Below, in pieces: positions 1 through 7,796 of a stretch of DNA of 64,000 nt (positions within the stretch are counted from its first letter, which is position 1; each line of letters starts with the position of its first letter). Location: assembly GCF_000495835.1 (NCBI RefSeq), contig NZ_AWGC01000023.1, positions 46,881-110,880 on the forward strand, read 5' to 3'. Both the position numbers and the translations under genes were made by a program. The notes under the pieces were generated by a model that saw only the letters and a program-made list of their open reading frames with translations, was not told the origin of the DNA and made no database searches. The stretch is from Asticcacaulis sp. AC402. GTDB lineage: Bacteria > Pseudomonadota > Alphaproteobacteria > Caulobacterales > Caulobacteraceae.

Positions 1-651
1 GACCGAATGCCAGGCCCGGCCGGCCTTCTCTGCTCCGTGTTCGGCTTGTGCCCCCTTGGCCTCGTAGCTGTAGCTGAAGAAGTAGCTGTGCCGGGTCGTC
101 TGCAGCCGCAGGAACATGCCATACAGAAAGATCATAATGGCGATGGAGAAGACCGAATAGGCCTGCCAGTAGCGGGTAGGGATGAACTCCGGCACCAGCA
201 TGGACACGCCCATCCCGGTCATGATCATGACGGTATAGGTCTTGCCCGAGGCGTCGTTATAGGGCTGCTCGCCGTGCTTCAGCCCACCCAGGATTGCGGC
301 AACGCCAATGATGCCATTGATATCCAGCATGACCGCAGAATAGATCGTGTCGCGCGCCAGGGTCGGAGACGGCGAGCCATTGAGCATAATCGCAAGGATC
401 ACCACCTCGACCAGCACCGCCGAAAGGGTCAGGATCATGGTGCCGTAGGGCTCTCCGACCTTTTCGGCCAGGATCTCGGCATGGTGAGCGACGCGCAGCG
501 ACGCCAGGATGATCACACCGATCAGCGCCACGCCGGCAATCTGCGACACCAGCTGGCCCGACTGGACGATGGCGTGTTCGAACAGTATGGCCATCACCGC
601 CGTCACGGCAGCGATGACCAGGAACGATTCTTTGCGGAGGAGGTTGAGCAT
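1..651 (-). CDS. Calcium/proton antiporter (CaCA/ChaA-like), 3' part cut by window edge
   Basis: Reading leftward from ATG 651, the frame stays open for 217 codons to base 1. It gives a hydrophobic protein with several membrane segments and the motifs VGEPYGTMILTLSAVLVEV and GLKHGEQPYN. These match the Ca2+/H+ antiporter (ionic transporter y4hA/ChaA) family, in which GEPYGT lies in the ion-binding alpha repeat. The second half of the protein is outside the window. It starts 34 nt after the GH9 gene stop in the same direction, so the two may be cotranscribed. The likely role is export of Ca2+ or Na+/K+ across the inner membrane. The family call is from remembered motifs; the ion is inferred. 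Confidence 0.8.
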   Translation of the reverse strand, partial: MLNLLRKESFLVIAAVTAVMAILFEHAIVQSGQLVSQIAGVALIGVIILASLRVAHHAEILAEKVGEPYGTMILTLSAVLVEVVILAIMLNGSPSPTLARDTIYSAVMLDINGIIGVAAILGGLKHGEQPYNDASGKTYTVMIMTGMGVSMLVPEFIPTRYWQAYSVFSIAIMIFLYGMFLRLQTTRHSYFFSYSYEAKGAQAEHGAEKAGRAWHSV

Positions 652-685
652 AGCCCCTCCTCCGCCTTCGCTCATAGAGATTCAA

Positions 686-3166
686 TTACTTCTTGGCATC
701 GGCCTTCTGTGCCGCCGCCAGGGCCAGGAACATGTAGTTGGTCTCACCGCCACCCATGACGTATTCGCCCTGCTGCCAGAAATAGGGCCAGATCTTCAGC
801 TCGGGCAGGTCCGGCCGGATTAGCGCCGTGCCCGAAATCACGCCGCCCGGGATATAGCTCCAGTCGGCGCGGTTGGTGCCATAGGCCGTGGTCGCCGAAT
901 TGGCGCCGACACCCGAAGCGAACGACCAGGTGTTGCTGCCCGGATGGACGCCCAGGACGAAGTTCAGCGCCTCGTGCTGCAGCTTGACCGTCGTGTGCTG
1001 CGGCCACGCCTTGCGGAAGAAATACTGGTTGACGCCGAATTCCTGGATCTGCCAGCCGGCGCCCCAGATATTGGGCTTGTACGGCACACCATACGGAGTT
1101 TCGGTCGCCTGTTGGGCCAGCTTCTCCTGGTGCGCCTTAACGGCGACCGCGACATCTTTGTGGAATTTTTTGTCCTTGATCAGCGGCATCGCCGAGGCCA
1201 GGACCGGACCGGCCTGATCGATATGGGTGACGATCTCAGGTTTCAACGCCACCAGTCTCTTGACAAGGGCGGGATCACCCGTCGTCTGGGCCAGTTCGGA
1301 CAGGACGAAGACCTTGGCCTTCAGGCTGGTCGCGCGGTCATAGGCCTTGCTGTACAGGTCCTGGGCGGCTTTCAGCGAGTCCGCCGACAATTGCGGGTTA
1401 TAGGTCTTCATCACCCGCGAGGCCGCGGCCAGTTGCGCCGCCGTCTCGAGCTCGCGGTTGGGGTTGTCCTCGGTGAAGACCCAGCGGTCGTCGGTCAGGG
1501 ACGAATGGGTGCCGGTTTTTTCACCCGGCTTCAGGCTGGCGTCGTGGTGTAGGTTGTCGGTCTGGGTCGTGACGTCGCCCAGCAGGGTATATTGCTCGAG
1601 ATACGGTTCGATAATGCCGCGATAGGTCCGGCCCATGGCATTGTAGCCGCCGACCACCGACAAAAGCCCGTGCTCGATCTGCTGCAAGGCGTCGTTCTTG
1701 CCATCGGGCTTGTGGATCTCGGTAACGCGCGTGGCCTGGTCGACCGTCGTGGCGTCGTAGTCGAGCCCGAACTCTTCGACCATCTTCGCCAATAGCCAAA
1801 TCGTGCCCATCTGGCTTTCCACTCTCAGGTCATAATCGCCGGCGTCGTGCCAGCCGCCGCGATCCATGCCGGGGACATGATCGCCGGGGTGGTACTTGGT
1901 CAGGGTCGAGCCGCCTTGCAGATAGCCGTCGAAATGGTTGAGATTGACCGGCGCCATGCGGACATCGTCGAGGTGATCGATGCCGTGCCAGGTGCGGTAT
2001 TTTTCCTTGACCAGCATGTGGCACATCTGGGCCGGCAGGAAATATTCCAGAGTCGGCTGCCAGACATGGCGGTCATAGACGTCTTCGCCAATCTTGAAGG
2101 CGTGGCTGACCTCGCCGCGATACTCGACCTGGTACATACCGGGATCACGCATATCGCTCAGGTCGGCTTTCAGATAGTGATAGCGCAGGAACTTCCCCCA
2201 GCCCCGCGGCGTCACGCGGCGAACCTCCTGGCGGCCGTTCTCCCCCATCTTGTAGACAATCAGCGGGTCGGCCTGGGTGTCGCGCGGATCCTGCTCGATA
2301 ACGATCTCCTTGATCTGACCCGGGCGGTAGCCGACCTGGGACACCTGGACCACCGGCTTGTAGCGCCAGTCAGGATCGGTATGGGGCGTGATGATCCAGG
2401 TGACGGCGTCTTTGGTAGCGCCCGGCCTGGTCAGTTCACGGACAATGTACCAGCCGTTGTTGAAATTGCCACGCCCGTCCAGCAGCTCCAGCTGGCCGGT
2501 GCGGCTTTCGATCTTCATGCGCTGGAGCGGGCTGTCGGGGGCCACGATCAGGGTCTTGCCGCGCGCCATGTCGGCCGTGACCAGCGTACCGCCATCCTCT
2601 TCCATTGGCCCGTTGGCCTGGCGCGGGAAGATGCCGCCCTGGCCGTCCATCAGCCAGGATTTGCCGAACAACTCGCCGGGGAAGAGTTCGAAATTAAAGC
2701 CGACCTTGCCTTCCCATTCTTTTGGCAGCGGCTGATCGAGATCGACCGAGACCTGGAAGGCATTGCCGTCTAACGGCGTGACGCGAACACCGTAGCTGAA
2801 CTTCAGGTCGGGATAGTCGATCGGGTTGAAACCCTTGCGATCCTTCGACTCGTCGGGATAGCGCAGGCGCTGGGTAACGGTGTTTGTCGCGGTATCGATT
2901 GCCAGTGCGCCTTCGCCGGTTGGCATGGGCGACCACTGGCCGGGCGACGGCTCCAGGCGCAGATCACCGTTGGCGGCGATGCGCGTACCGTGCTGGATGA
3001 CGGTAACACCCGTCTGGTGCCCGTCAGGATAGATGTCGGCAAAGACGGTGACGTTCAGTCCCGGCGCTTCGAAATAGCCCTTGTCGTTGAGTTTGAGGTT
3101 GGGCTGCGCGAACGCCGCTCCGGCCAGCACCCAGCCAGCCGCCGCCATCATCAGAATGCGTTTCAT
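686..3166 (-). CDS. Glycoside hydrolase family 9 (cellulase-like) protein, secreted
   Basis: An 826-residue protein. The signal peptide is MKRILMMAAAGWVLAGAAFA. An N-terminal module of about 250 residues (unassigned) follows, then an Ig-like cellulase N-terminal domain (about 272-360, with QVSQVGYRPGQ). The C-terminal part is the (alpha/alpha)6 GH9 catalytic domain. GGWHDAGDYD (about 438-447) holds the conserved Asp pair, and GGETNY near residue 808 supplies the expected catalytic acid Glu. The ATG at 3166 is chosen over an upstream TTG (3181) because GGGAGAAG sits 5 nt before it. It should cleave beta-glucans in the periplasm or outside the cell; the substrate is not determined. A perfect 18-bp palindrome (3204-3221) lies 38 nt upstream and probably regulates it. 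Confidence 0.88.
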   Translation of the reverse strand: MKRILMMAAAGWVLAGAAFAQPNLKLNDKGYFEAPGLNVTVFADIYPDGHQTGVTVIQHGTRIAANGDLRLEPSPGQWSPMPTGEGALAIDTATNTVTQRLRYPDESKDRKGFNPIDYPDLKFSYGVRVTPLDGNAFQVSVDLDQPLPKEWEGKVGFNFELFPGELFGKSWLMDGQGGIFPRQANGPMEEDGGTLVTADMARGKTLIVAPDSPLQRMKIESRTGQLELLDGRGNFNNGWYIVRELTRPGATKDAVTWIITPHTDPDWRYKPVVQVSQVGYRPGQIKEIVIEQDPRDTQADPLIVYKMGENGRQEVRRVTPRGWGKFLRYHYLKADLSDMRDPGMYQVEYRGEVSHAFKIGEDVYDRHVWQPTLEYFLPAQMCHMLVKEKYRTWHGIDHLDDVRMAPVNLNHFDGYLQGGSTLTKYHPGDHVPGMDRGGWHDAGDYDLRVESQMGTIWLLAKMVEEFGLDYDATTVDQATRVTEIHKPDGKNDALQQIEHGLLSVVGGYNAMGRTYRGIIEPYLEQYTLLGDVTTQTDNLHHDASLKPGEKTGTHSSLTDDRWVFTEDNPNRELETAAQLAAASRVMKTYNPQLSADSLKAAQDLYSKAYDRATSLKAKVFVLSELAQTTGDPALVKRLVALKPEIVTHIDQAGPVLASAMPLIKDKKFHKDVAVAVKAHQEKLAQQATETPYGVPYKPNIWGAGWQIQEFGVNQYFFRKAWPQHTTVKLQHEALNFVLGVHPGSNTWSFASGVGANSATTAYGTNRADWSYIPGGVISGTALIRPDLPELKIWPYFWQQGEYVMGGGETNYMFLALAAAQKADAKK

Positions 3167-3203
3167 GGTTTCTTCTCCCAAATCGGGCCCGTTATCAGGC
3201 CTC

Positions 3204-3221
3204 GTTGTAATCCATTACAAC
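3204..3221. promoter_or_regulatory. Perfect 8-2-8 palindromic operator
   Basis: GTTGTAATCCATTACAAC has two perfect 8-base arms around CC. It lies between the GH9 gene (start 3166, minus) and the cupin gene (start 3309, plus). The shape (TTGTAAT..ATTACAA) resembles LacI-type carbohydrate operators of Caulobacterales and Xanthomonads. No LacI protein is encoded nearby, so the regulator would act in trans; the ROK protein next door is an alternative. Confidence 0.6.
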
Positions 3222-3308
3222 TTAACTTAGCCGCCGCTGCTGCCGGGCACAAGCCGCCATTTTGCGTCAGGATGGGGGCGTGTTACCTTCGCGTCAGGGA
3301 GATTCGCC

Positions 3309-3668
3309 ATGACGCACTTCATTCGCTTTGACCGTTCGGATCTGCCGCCGCCGGAACAGGGCGCGCCGAACCCGGAAAAGGTGATTGCCGGCGATCCGCG
3401 CTTTACGGTGTGGACGCTGGATGCCTCGATGGACGATACGCGCTTTGCTGGCTACTGGGCTTCGACGCCGGGCGCCTGGCGGGTGACTTATGACGAGTGG
3501 GAATACTGTACCCTGGTCGAAGGCTATGCCATCGTTACCGAAGACCGTAGTGAACCGGTGCACCTGCGGCCGGGCGATCACTTCATCTTCCGCCCTGGCT
3601 ACACGGGCAAATGGGAGGTGGTCGAGCCGGTCCTGAAGACCTTCGTCGTCATCATGCCGGCAACATAA
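3309..3668 (+). CDS. Cupin domain protein (cupin_3/DUF861-like)
   Basis: A 119-residue single-domain protein with GAWRVTYDEWEYCTLVEG and HLRPGDHFIFRPGYTGKWEV. These are typical of the small cupin_3 family related to ureidoglycine aminohydrolase-type cupins (beta-barrel, with a metal site not fully conserved). GGGAGATTCGCC precedes ATG 3309. It stands alone between a divergent GH9 gene and a ROK regulator. The substrate is unknown; members are often found beside sugar or amino-acid catabolism genes. Confidence 0.8.
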   Translation: MTHFIRFDRSDLPPPEQGAPNPEKVIAGDPRFTVWTLDASMDDTRFAGYWASTPGAWRVTYDEWEYCTLVEGYAIVTEDRSEPVHLRPGDHFIFRPGYTGKWEVVEPVLKTFVVIMPAT

Positions 3669-3771
3669 CTGTTCATTTACGATATCTATTTGATAATCCG
3701 CCGGGCGCTGTTAAGGCTGAGATTCAAGACTATCCAAAAACATCTGTAGTGTTGGGCGACAAAAAGCGAAG

Positions 3772-4983
3772 ATGGTTACGCACGCCAAAAAACGCGCAGC
3801 GACAGGACGAGAACTTTCCGGAACAAATCTGTCACGCGCAGGTGACTACAATCAGCGCGTCGTCCTTCAGGCGATACGCGCTGCCGGTACGGCGACACGC
3901 GGCGAAGTCGCCGCCGTTACTGGCCTCACCCAGCAATCGATCATCAACATTACGCGTCGCCTCATCGCCGAAGGCCTGGTCGTCGAGGCCGGCCGCACAG
4001 CCAGTTTACGGGGACAACCAGCGACCCGGCTCACCATCAACGCCGATGGCGCCTATGCGATTGGGCTGAACATCGACCGCGACCACATGACCTTCCTGGT
4101 CATGGACCTGGGCGGCCGTGTTCGCGAACGCGTCTATCTCGACCGGCACTTCGCCCTGCCATCAGACGTGCTTGATTTCCTTAAGAGCAATCTCGACCTG
4201 ATCTTTGCCGATCGCCGCTTTGCGCGCCGCCGCCTCCTGGGCGTCGGTCTCGCCATTCCCGACCGGCTGGGCGAGGTTGAGGTCACCGGACGGCCCGCCG
4301 CCTATGACCAATGGTCGACTGTGGATATTGCCCGCGTGGTGGCGGCGCACCTTGAGATGCCAGTCTTTGCCGAAAACGACGCCACCTCCGCCGCCATCGG
4401 CGAATCGCAGTTTGGCCATGGGCACAGCCACAAGACCTTTGTCTACACCCTGATCAGCGCCGGTCTTGGCTGCGGCCTGATCATCAATGGCCAGCCCTAT
4501 GCCGGCAGCCTGACCCATGCCGGTGAAATCGGCAATATCCCCATAGCCTCGCCGGACGGAGGCAAAAGTACGCTGTGGGACGCCGTATCGCTCTACGCCC
4601 TGTACCGGGAACTGGCGGCCCACGGCTTTGCCGTGTCGCACCCGGACGAGTTGAAAGCTGACGATGTCGCCATGACCCCGGCCATCGACGCCTGGGTCGA
4701 AAAGGCCGCCCGATACATGGCCGAGCCCTTTCTCGCCATCACCTACCTGCTTAGCCCCGACATGCATTTCATCGGCGGGCAATTACCCGTCTTCATCGCC
4801 GAAAAACTGTGCGCCCGGCTGAACACCATGTTCCAGACCGATCGCAACCGTTTTGCCATGGCCTGGTTCCGCACCGCCTCGACCTCGGTCGACGCGGCTG
4901 CCATGGGGGCCGCCTCCCTCGTCTTCCAGAATCGGCTCCTGCCAACACCCGACGCTCTGAAGAACCAGATCAGCCTCGGCTAA
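3772..4983 (+). CDS. ROK family transcriptional regulator
   Basis: 403 residues. An N-terminal winged helix-turn-helix (about 25-85; RGEVAAVTGLTQQSIINITR) is followed by a ROK actin-like ATPase/sugar-sensing domain. Visible ROK motifs are ENDATSAAIGE, GLGCGLIINGQPYAGS and HAGEIGNI. The usual zinc motif CxCGxxGCxE after the HAGEIG helix is absent; the sequence reads NIPIASPDGGKSTLWDAV. The start at ATG 3772 has only a weak ribosome-binding site. ROK repressors generally sense sugars or sugar phosphates; with GH9 and cupin genes next door, carbohydrate control is a reasonable inference. Confidence 0.87.
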   Translation: MVTHAKKRAATGRELSGTNLSRAGDYNQRVVLQAIRAAGTATRGEVAAVTGLTQQSIINITRRLIAEGLVVEAGRTASLRGQPATRLTINADGAYAIGLNIDRDHMTFLVMDLGGRVRERVYLDRHFALPSDVLDFLKSNLDLIFADRRFARRRLLGVGLAIPDRLGEVEVTGRPAAYDQWSTVDIARVVAAHLEMPVFAENDATSAAIGESQFGHGHSHKTFVYTLISAGLGCGLIINGQPYAGSLTHAGEIGNIPIASPDGGKSTLWDAVSLYALYRELAAHGFAVSHPDELKADDVAMTPAIDAWVEKAARYMAEPFLAITYLLSPDMHFIGGQLPVFIAEKLCARLNTMFQTDRNRFAMAWFRTASTSVDAAAMGAASLVFQNRLLPTPDALKNQISLG

Positions 4984-5098
4984 AGCGCAATCCGGCAAAG
5001 TGTGAGGCACCGCAAGGGCGCTCCCGTTTCCGGAAAAATTGCGCGACGAAAAAATCCTTGGAGCGTAAATTTAATTCCATCAAAACACACCCCGCTCG
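4984..5098 (-). repeat. Interspersed palindromic repeat family B, copy 1 (inverted)
   Basis: Directly after the ROK stop codon comes AAGCGCAATCCGGCAAAGTG, then an inverted CGCAATTTTTCCG-type arm and a TTCCATCAAAA segment. The same order, in the opposite orientation, occurs at 34279-34380 and 35622-35724. The rest of the gap to about 5437 shows no convincing gene, RNA or promoter. Confidence 0.65.
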
Positions 5099-5437
5099 AG
5101 GCACTCGTTCGTCGCCCTTACCAAGCACCATAGGAAAATCGAAAGTCTGACGCCGCGAAGCGGTTTCATCTACGTGACATCGGAACCACGAATAGACTCG
5201 GATTTGCGGCTTTTCCGAATGTTGTTTCGCCGTTCAAAACCGGATATGTGCCGCTGAGCAGACGCTTCAGGCCGGCCCGAAAATCCGTGTATTTATCCGT
5301 GTCCAACCTTGGTTCAAAACCTTACTTCGAACCTCTCGACGGCGAGAAATACATCATATCGCCTTCACTGCGGCCCCTGAGACTTTGTGCCCGATTTCGG
5401 CAAAATCATTCCGATATAGTATCGTAGCGCAGATGTT

Positions 5438-5494
5438 ATACCAACCCGCGAAAATCTTGACTCATCGTGGGTTGGCAAGCGCGACTGCGCGCCC
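5438..5494 (-). repeat. MITE-like repeat family A, truncated copy (one terminal hairpin)
   Basis: ATACCAACCCGCG..CGTGGGTTGGCAAGCGCG is the reverse complement of the right-hand hairpin of the full copies at 31973, 44007 and 54514. It breaks off after TGCGCGCCCC and joins a decayed coding sequence. Confidence 0.7.
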
Positions 5495-5495
5495 C

Positions 5496-5907
5496 GAAGG
5501 TCGGCTGGATCGAATATGGCGGCCTGGCCACGGCTTTGGCGATCGTTGCCGCCGGTGGGCTTTTCATGTGGCAGGGGGCGAACGACCCGTCCGGAACCGT
5601 GGATGGATCGCCGCCCCAGGCCTTCGCGCTGTTCATCGTCGCCGGTCTGTTCGCAGCGTCGGGTGAGATCCACGTCATAATCCGGCGCAGCATAGCCGGG
5701 GTATCGCGGATCTCGCGTCATCTGTGGCGGATGTGCATGTCGCTGTTCATCGCCTCAGGCTCGTTTTTCCTGGGTCAGCAGCAAACTCTGCCGCCAGCCA
5801 TGGTCGGCACCTTCTGACAGTACGCGCCCGTGGTGTTGCCGCTTTTGGCAATCCTGATCTGGCTGGTGGTTGAACATCTGGCGAAAAAACCTGTTCCTGC
5901 GCCGTAA
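5496..5907 (+). pseudogene. Remnant of an integral membrane protein gene
   Basis: The frame encodes hydrophobic, protein-like sequence (YGGLATALAIVAAGGLFMW, ARHLWRM-type helices, LFIASGSFFLGQQ), then an in-frame TGA at 5815-5817. It continues as QYAPVVLPLLAILIWLVVEHL before TAA at 5905. The N-terminus is missing: the frame enters directly from the truncated family A repeat, so any apparent start there is not genuine. It resembles the C-terminal half of small multi-pass membrane proteins of unknown function in related bacteria. I read it as a gene broken by repeat insertion or deletion plus a nonsense mutation. Confidence 0.6.
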
Positions 5908-5942
5908 AGACACTCCGGCGGTGTCGCCAGGTGTCTTTACGG
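5902..5942 (+). terminator. Perfect 12-bp inverted repeat at the pseudogene end
   Basis: CCGTAAAGACAC and GTGTCTTTACGG flank a 17-nt loop. The left arm overlaps the old stop codon. There is no long T-run, so Rho-independent termination is uncertain, but the position fits the end of the former transcription unit. Confidence 0.4.
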
Positions 5943-6104
5943 GCTCACGGGACGGCCAGGATCCGGTATTGTACCAATGGTGCTTGGATTTGACTCTTCC
6001 AGGCTGGCGCACGCAAAAAGACCCCACCGTCTGCTTCGCTATGCGCGCCTCGATCTCCCCCGCGTGGAGATGGCGTATAAGATATTGAGAGTGATGCCTT
6101 TCAA

Positions 6105-6343
6105 CGAAAAGATTGACACATTGACAGTAGGTAGACCCCTCCGCCTCGACGCGCTTCGCCCTTTGGGCTCGCTTGCTCGGCACCTCCCCATTTGAAATGG
6201 GGAGGAGAAGAAACCATTGAACATTTTTTTCTCCTCCCCATCGCTTCGATGGGGAGCGGGGTGGCCCGTGCCATGGCGAGCAAGCGGAGATCGAAGATCG
6301 TAGCGCTGCCTGCCGGCGAGGCTCGAGACGGAGGGGGCCCCTT
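6105..6343. repeat. REP-like repeat family C, double copy
   Basis: GATTGACACATTGACAGTAGG leads into CCCCTCCGCCTCGA..GGCACCTCCCC and the palindrome CTCCCCATTTGAAATGGGGAG. A second CTCCTCCCCATCG..CGATGGGGAG palindrome follows. The block from the GATTGACACAT motif through the first palindrome recurs at 63743-63903. The wider 5908-6414 gap contains no convincing gene. Confidence 0.65.
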
Positions 6344-6414
6344 GCGGAAAGAATGTCAAAGTCAAAGTGGGTTGGTATCAACCCGATTTTCGCTGCCGAC
6401 AAAGACCTTGCCGA

Positions 6415-7308
6415 TCAGGAGACGCTGACAGGCTTGCGCTGCAGCATGGCCAACGGATTGAACCCGGTGATCAGGGCTGTACCGACCAGGACAACGGCTC
6501 CGCCCAGTACAGTCTGCAGGCCGATCGGCTCATGCAGGATCAGGGCGCCCCACAGCACGCCGAAGACCGGGATCAGGAAGCCGACGCTCAGCGTGGGAGC
6601 GGCGCCGATATGATCGATCAGGTTAAAGTAGAGCAGATAGGCGATACCGCTGCACAGGATACCGACGGCGACAATCGACCACAGGACCGGCCCCGACAGG
6701 GCAATGGCCGGGACAAAGAAGGGCGCAGCCGGGAACATGAACAGACAGGCCGCCCACAGGCTGCCGTGGGCGTTGGAAAAGCCGTCGACGCTCCTGGCCT
6801 GCTTGGCATAGACCGAGGCCAGGCCGTAAAGAAAGCCGGCAGCCAGGCCGGCCGCCACGGCCAGCAGGGTGGCCGGAGTCAATGAAGCTACGTCCAGCCC
6901 GACCAAGATGGCGACACCGGCGATCCCCAGCACCAGGCCCAGGCCCGATTTCCACGTCATGGCGGTACGCAGCCACACCACCGAAATGACCGCGCCGAAG
7001 ATCGGCGCCGTGGCATTCAGGATCGACATCAGCGACGCCGGCAAGGTCTGGGCGGCAAAGGCGAACAGGGTAAACGGTACAGCGGTATTGAGCGCCCCCA
7101 GGATCAGGAAATGCTTCCAGTGACTGCGGATATCGAGCCCCTTCCTCTGCCACAGCGCAACCGCCAGCAGGAACAGCGCGCCCAAGCCCACCCGCATGGC
7201 GATCAGAAAGGGCGGCGCAACATCATGAGCGGCGACGCGCATGAACAGGAAAGACGATCCCCAGATGGCGGCCAGGATGATCAGCTTGCTTAGGTTCACG
7301 AGCGACAT
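6415..7308 (-). CDS. DMT superfamily (EamA) transporter
   Basis: 297 residues, about ten hydrophobic helices arranged as two EamA repeats. The start MSLVNLSKLIILAAIWGSSFLFMRV is typical of the family, and the C-terminal repeat holds SVGFLIPVFGVLWGALILHEPI. Length is normal (about 290-300). GGAAACC precedes ATG 7308. Members export amino acids, metabolites or drugs across the inner membrane; the substrate cannot be read from sequence. Confidence 0.9.
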   Translation of the reverse strand: MSLVNLSKLIILAAIWGSSFLFMRVAAHDVAPPFLIAMRVGLGALFLLAVALWQRKGLDIRSHWKHFLILGALNTAVPFTLFAFAAQTLPASLMSILNATAPIFGAVISVVWLRTAMTWKSGLGLVLGIAGVAILVGLDVASLTPATLLAVAAGLAAGFLYGLASVYAKQARSVDGFSNAHGSLWAACLFMFPAAPFFVPAIALSGPVLWSIVAVGILCSGIAYLLYFNLIDHIGAAPTLSVGFLIPVFGVLWGALILHEPIGLQTVLGGAVVLVGTALITGFNPLAMLQRKPVSVS

Positions 7309-7379
7309 GACGGTTTCCGATGTGACGGGTTGCGGGCTTGCTTTGACGTCTTTTTAAGACGCCGTCACTCCGTTTCTTG

Positions 7380-7796
7380 TCATCTTGGCGCTTTTGGCGC
7401 CGCGCTTACGGACGCTGGCGGGATCGTTGCGCCACCGCAGGCATGGATCATGGCGGACACGTTGCGCAGTTCATCTTCGGATTTCGCCCGGACATCGACG
7501 GCCGCGGCCGCATCGTCCAGCCGGACAAAGCCATGATAATGATAGTTGTGATGGTAGCTCTCCTCGTCACCGACCAGGGCCGACTGCCCGGTGAATTTGG
7601 TGACGATCCAGACCACGACGTCGCCGTCATTCTGCTCGGCGATGTGATAACCGGGGCGGCTGGTGATGCAGACTCCGTCGTGGGCAAAGCTGTAGGCACC
7701 CGTGAAGACAAAATACCCGCGTCCCGCCAGCACGGCGGCCAGAACGCCCACCCCCAGGGCCAGGTTCAGCATCAGCTTGCGGCGGCGTGCCGTCAT
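7380..7796 (-). CDS. Small membrane-anchored protein of unknown function
   Basis: 138 residues starting MTARRRKLMLNLALGVGVLAAVLA, a single N-terminal membrane anchor. The soluble domain (GVCITSRPGYHIAEQNDGDVVVW, ESYHHNYHYHGFVRLDD) is rich in His and Tyr. Its ATG overlaps the stop of the M16 peptidase gene by 4 nt (ATGA), so translation is probably coupled and the two products may act in the same envelope process. Family not recognised. Confidence 0.7.
   Translation of the reverse strand: MTARRRKLMLNLALGVGVLAAVLAGRGYFVFTGAYSFAHDGVCITSRPGYHIAEQNDGDVVVWIVTKFTGQSALVGDEESYHHNYHYHGFVRLDDAAAAVDVRAKSEDELRNVSAMIHACGGATIPPASVSAAPKAPR

Noticed and set aside
1847..2773. Long plus-strand frame inside the GH9 gene
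   Set aside because: High-GC shadow frame; composition is repetitive (V, D, R rich) and the opposite strand has a clear enzyme.
5755..6402. Minus-strand frame across the family C repeat
   Set aside because: Made of repeat DNA; similar spurious frames appear at the other copy near 63700.
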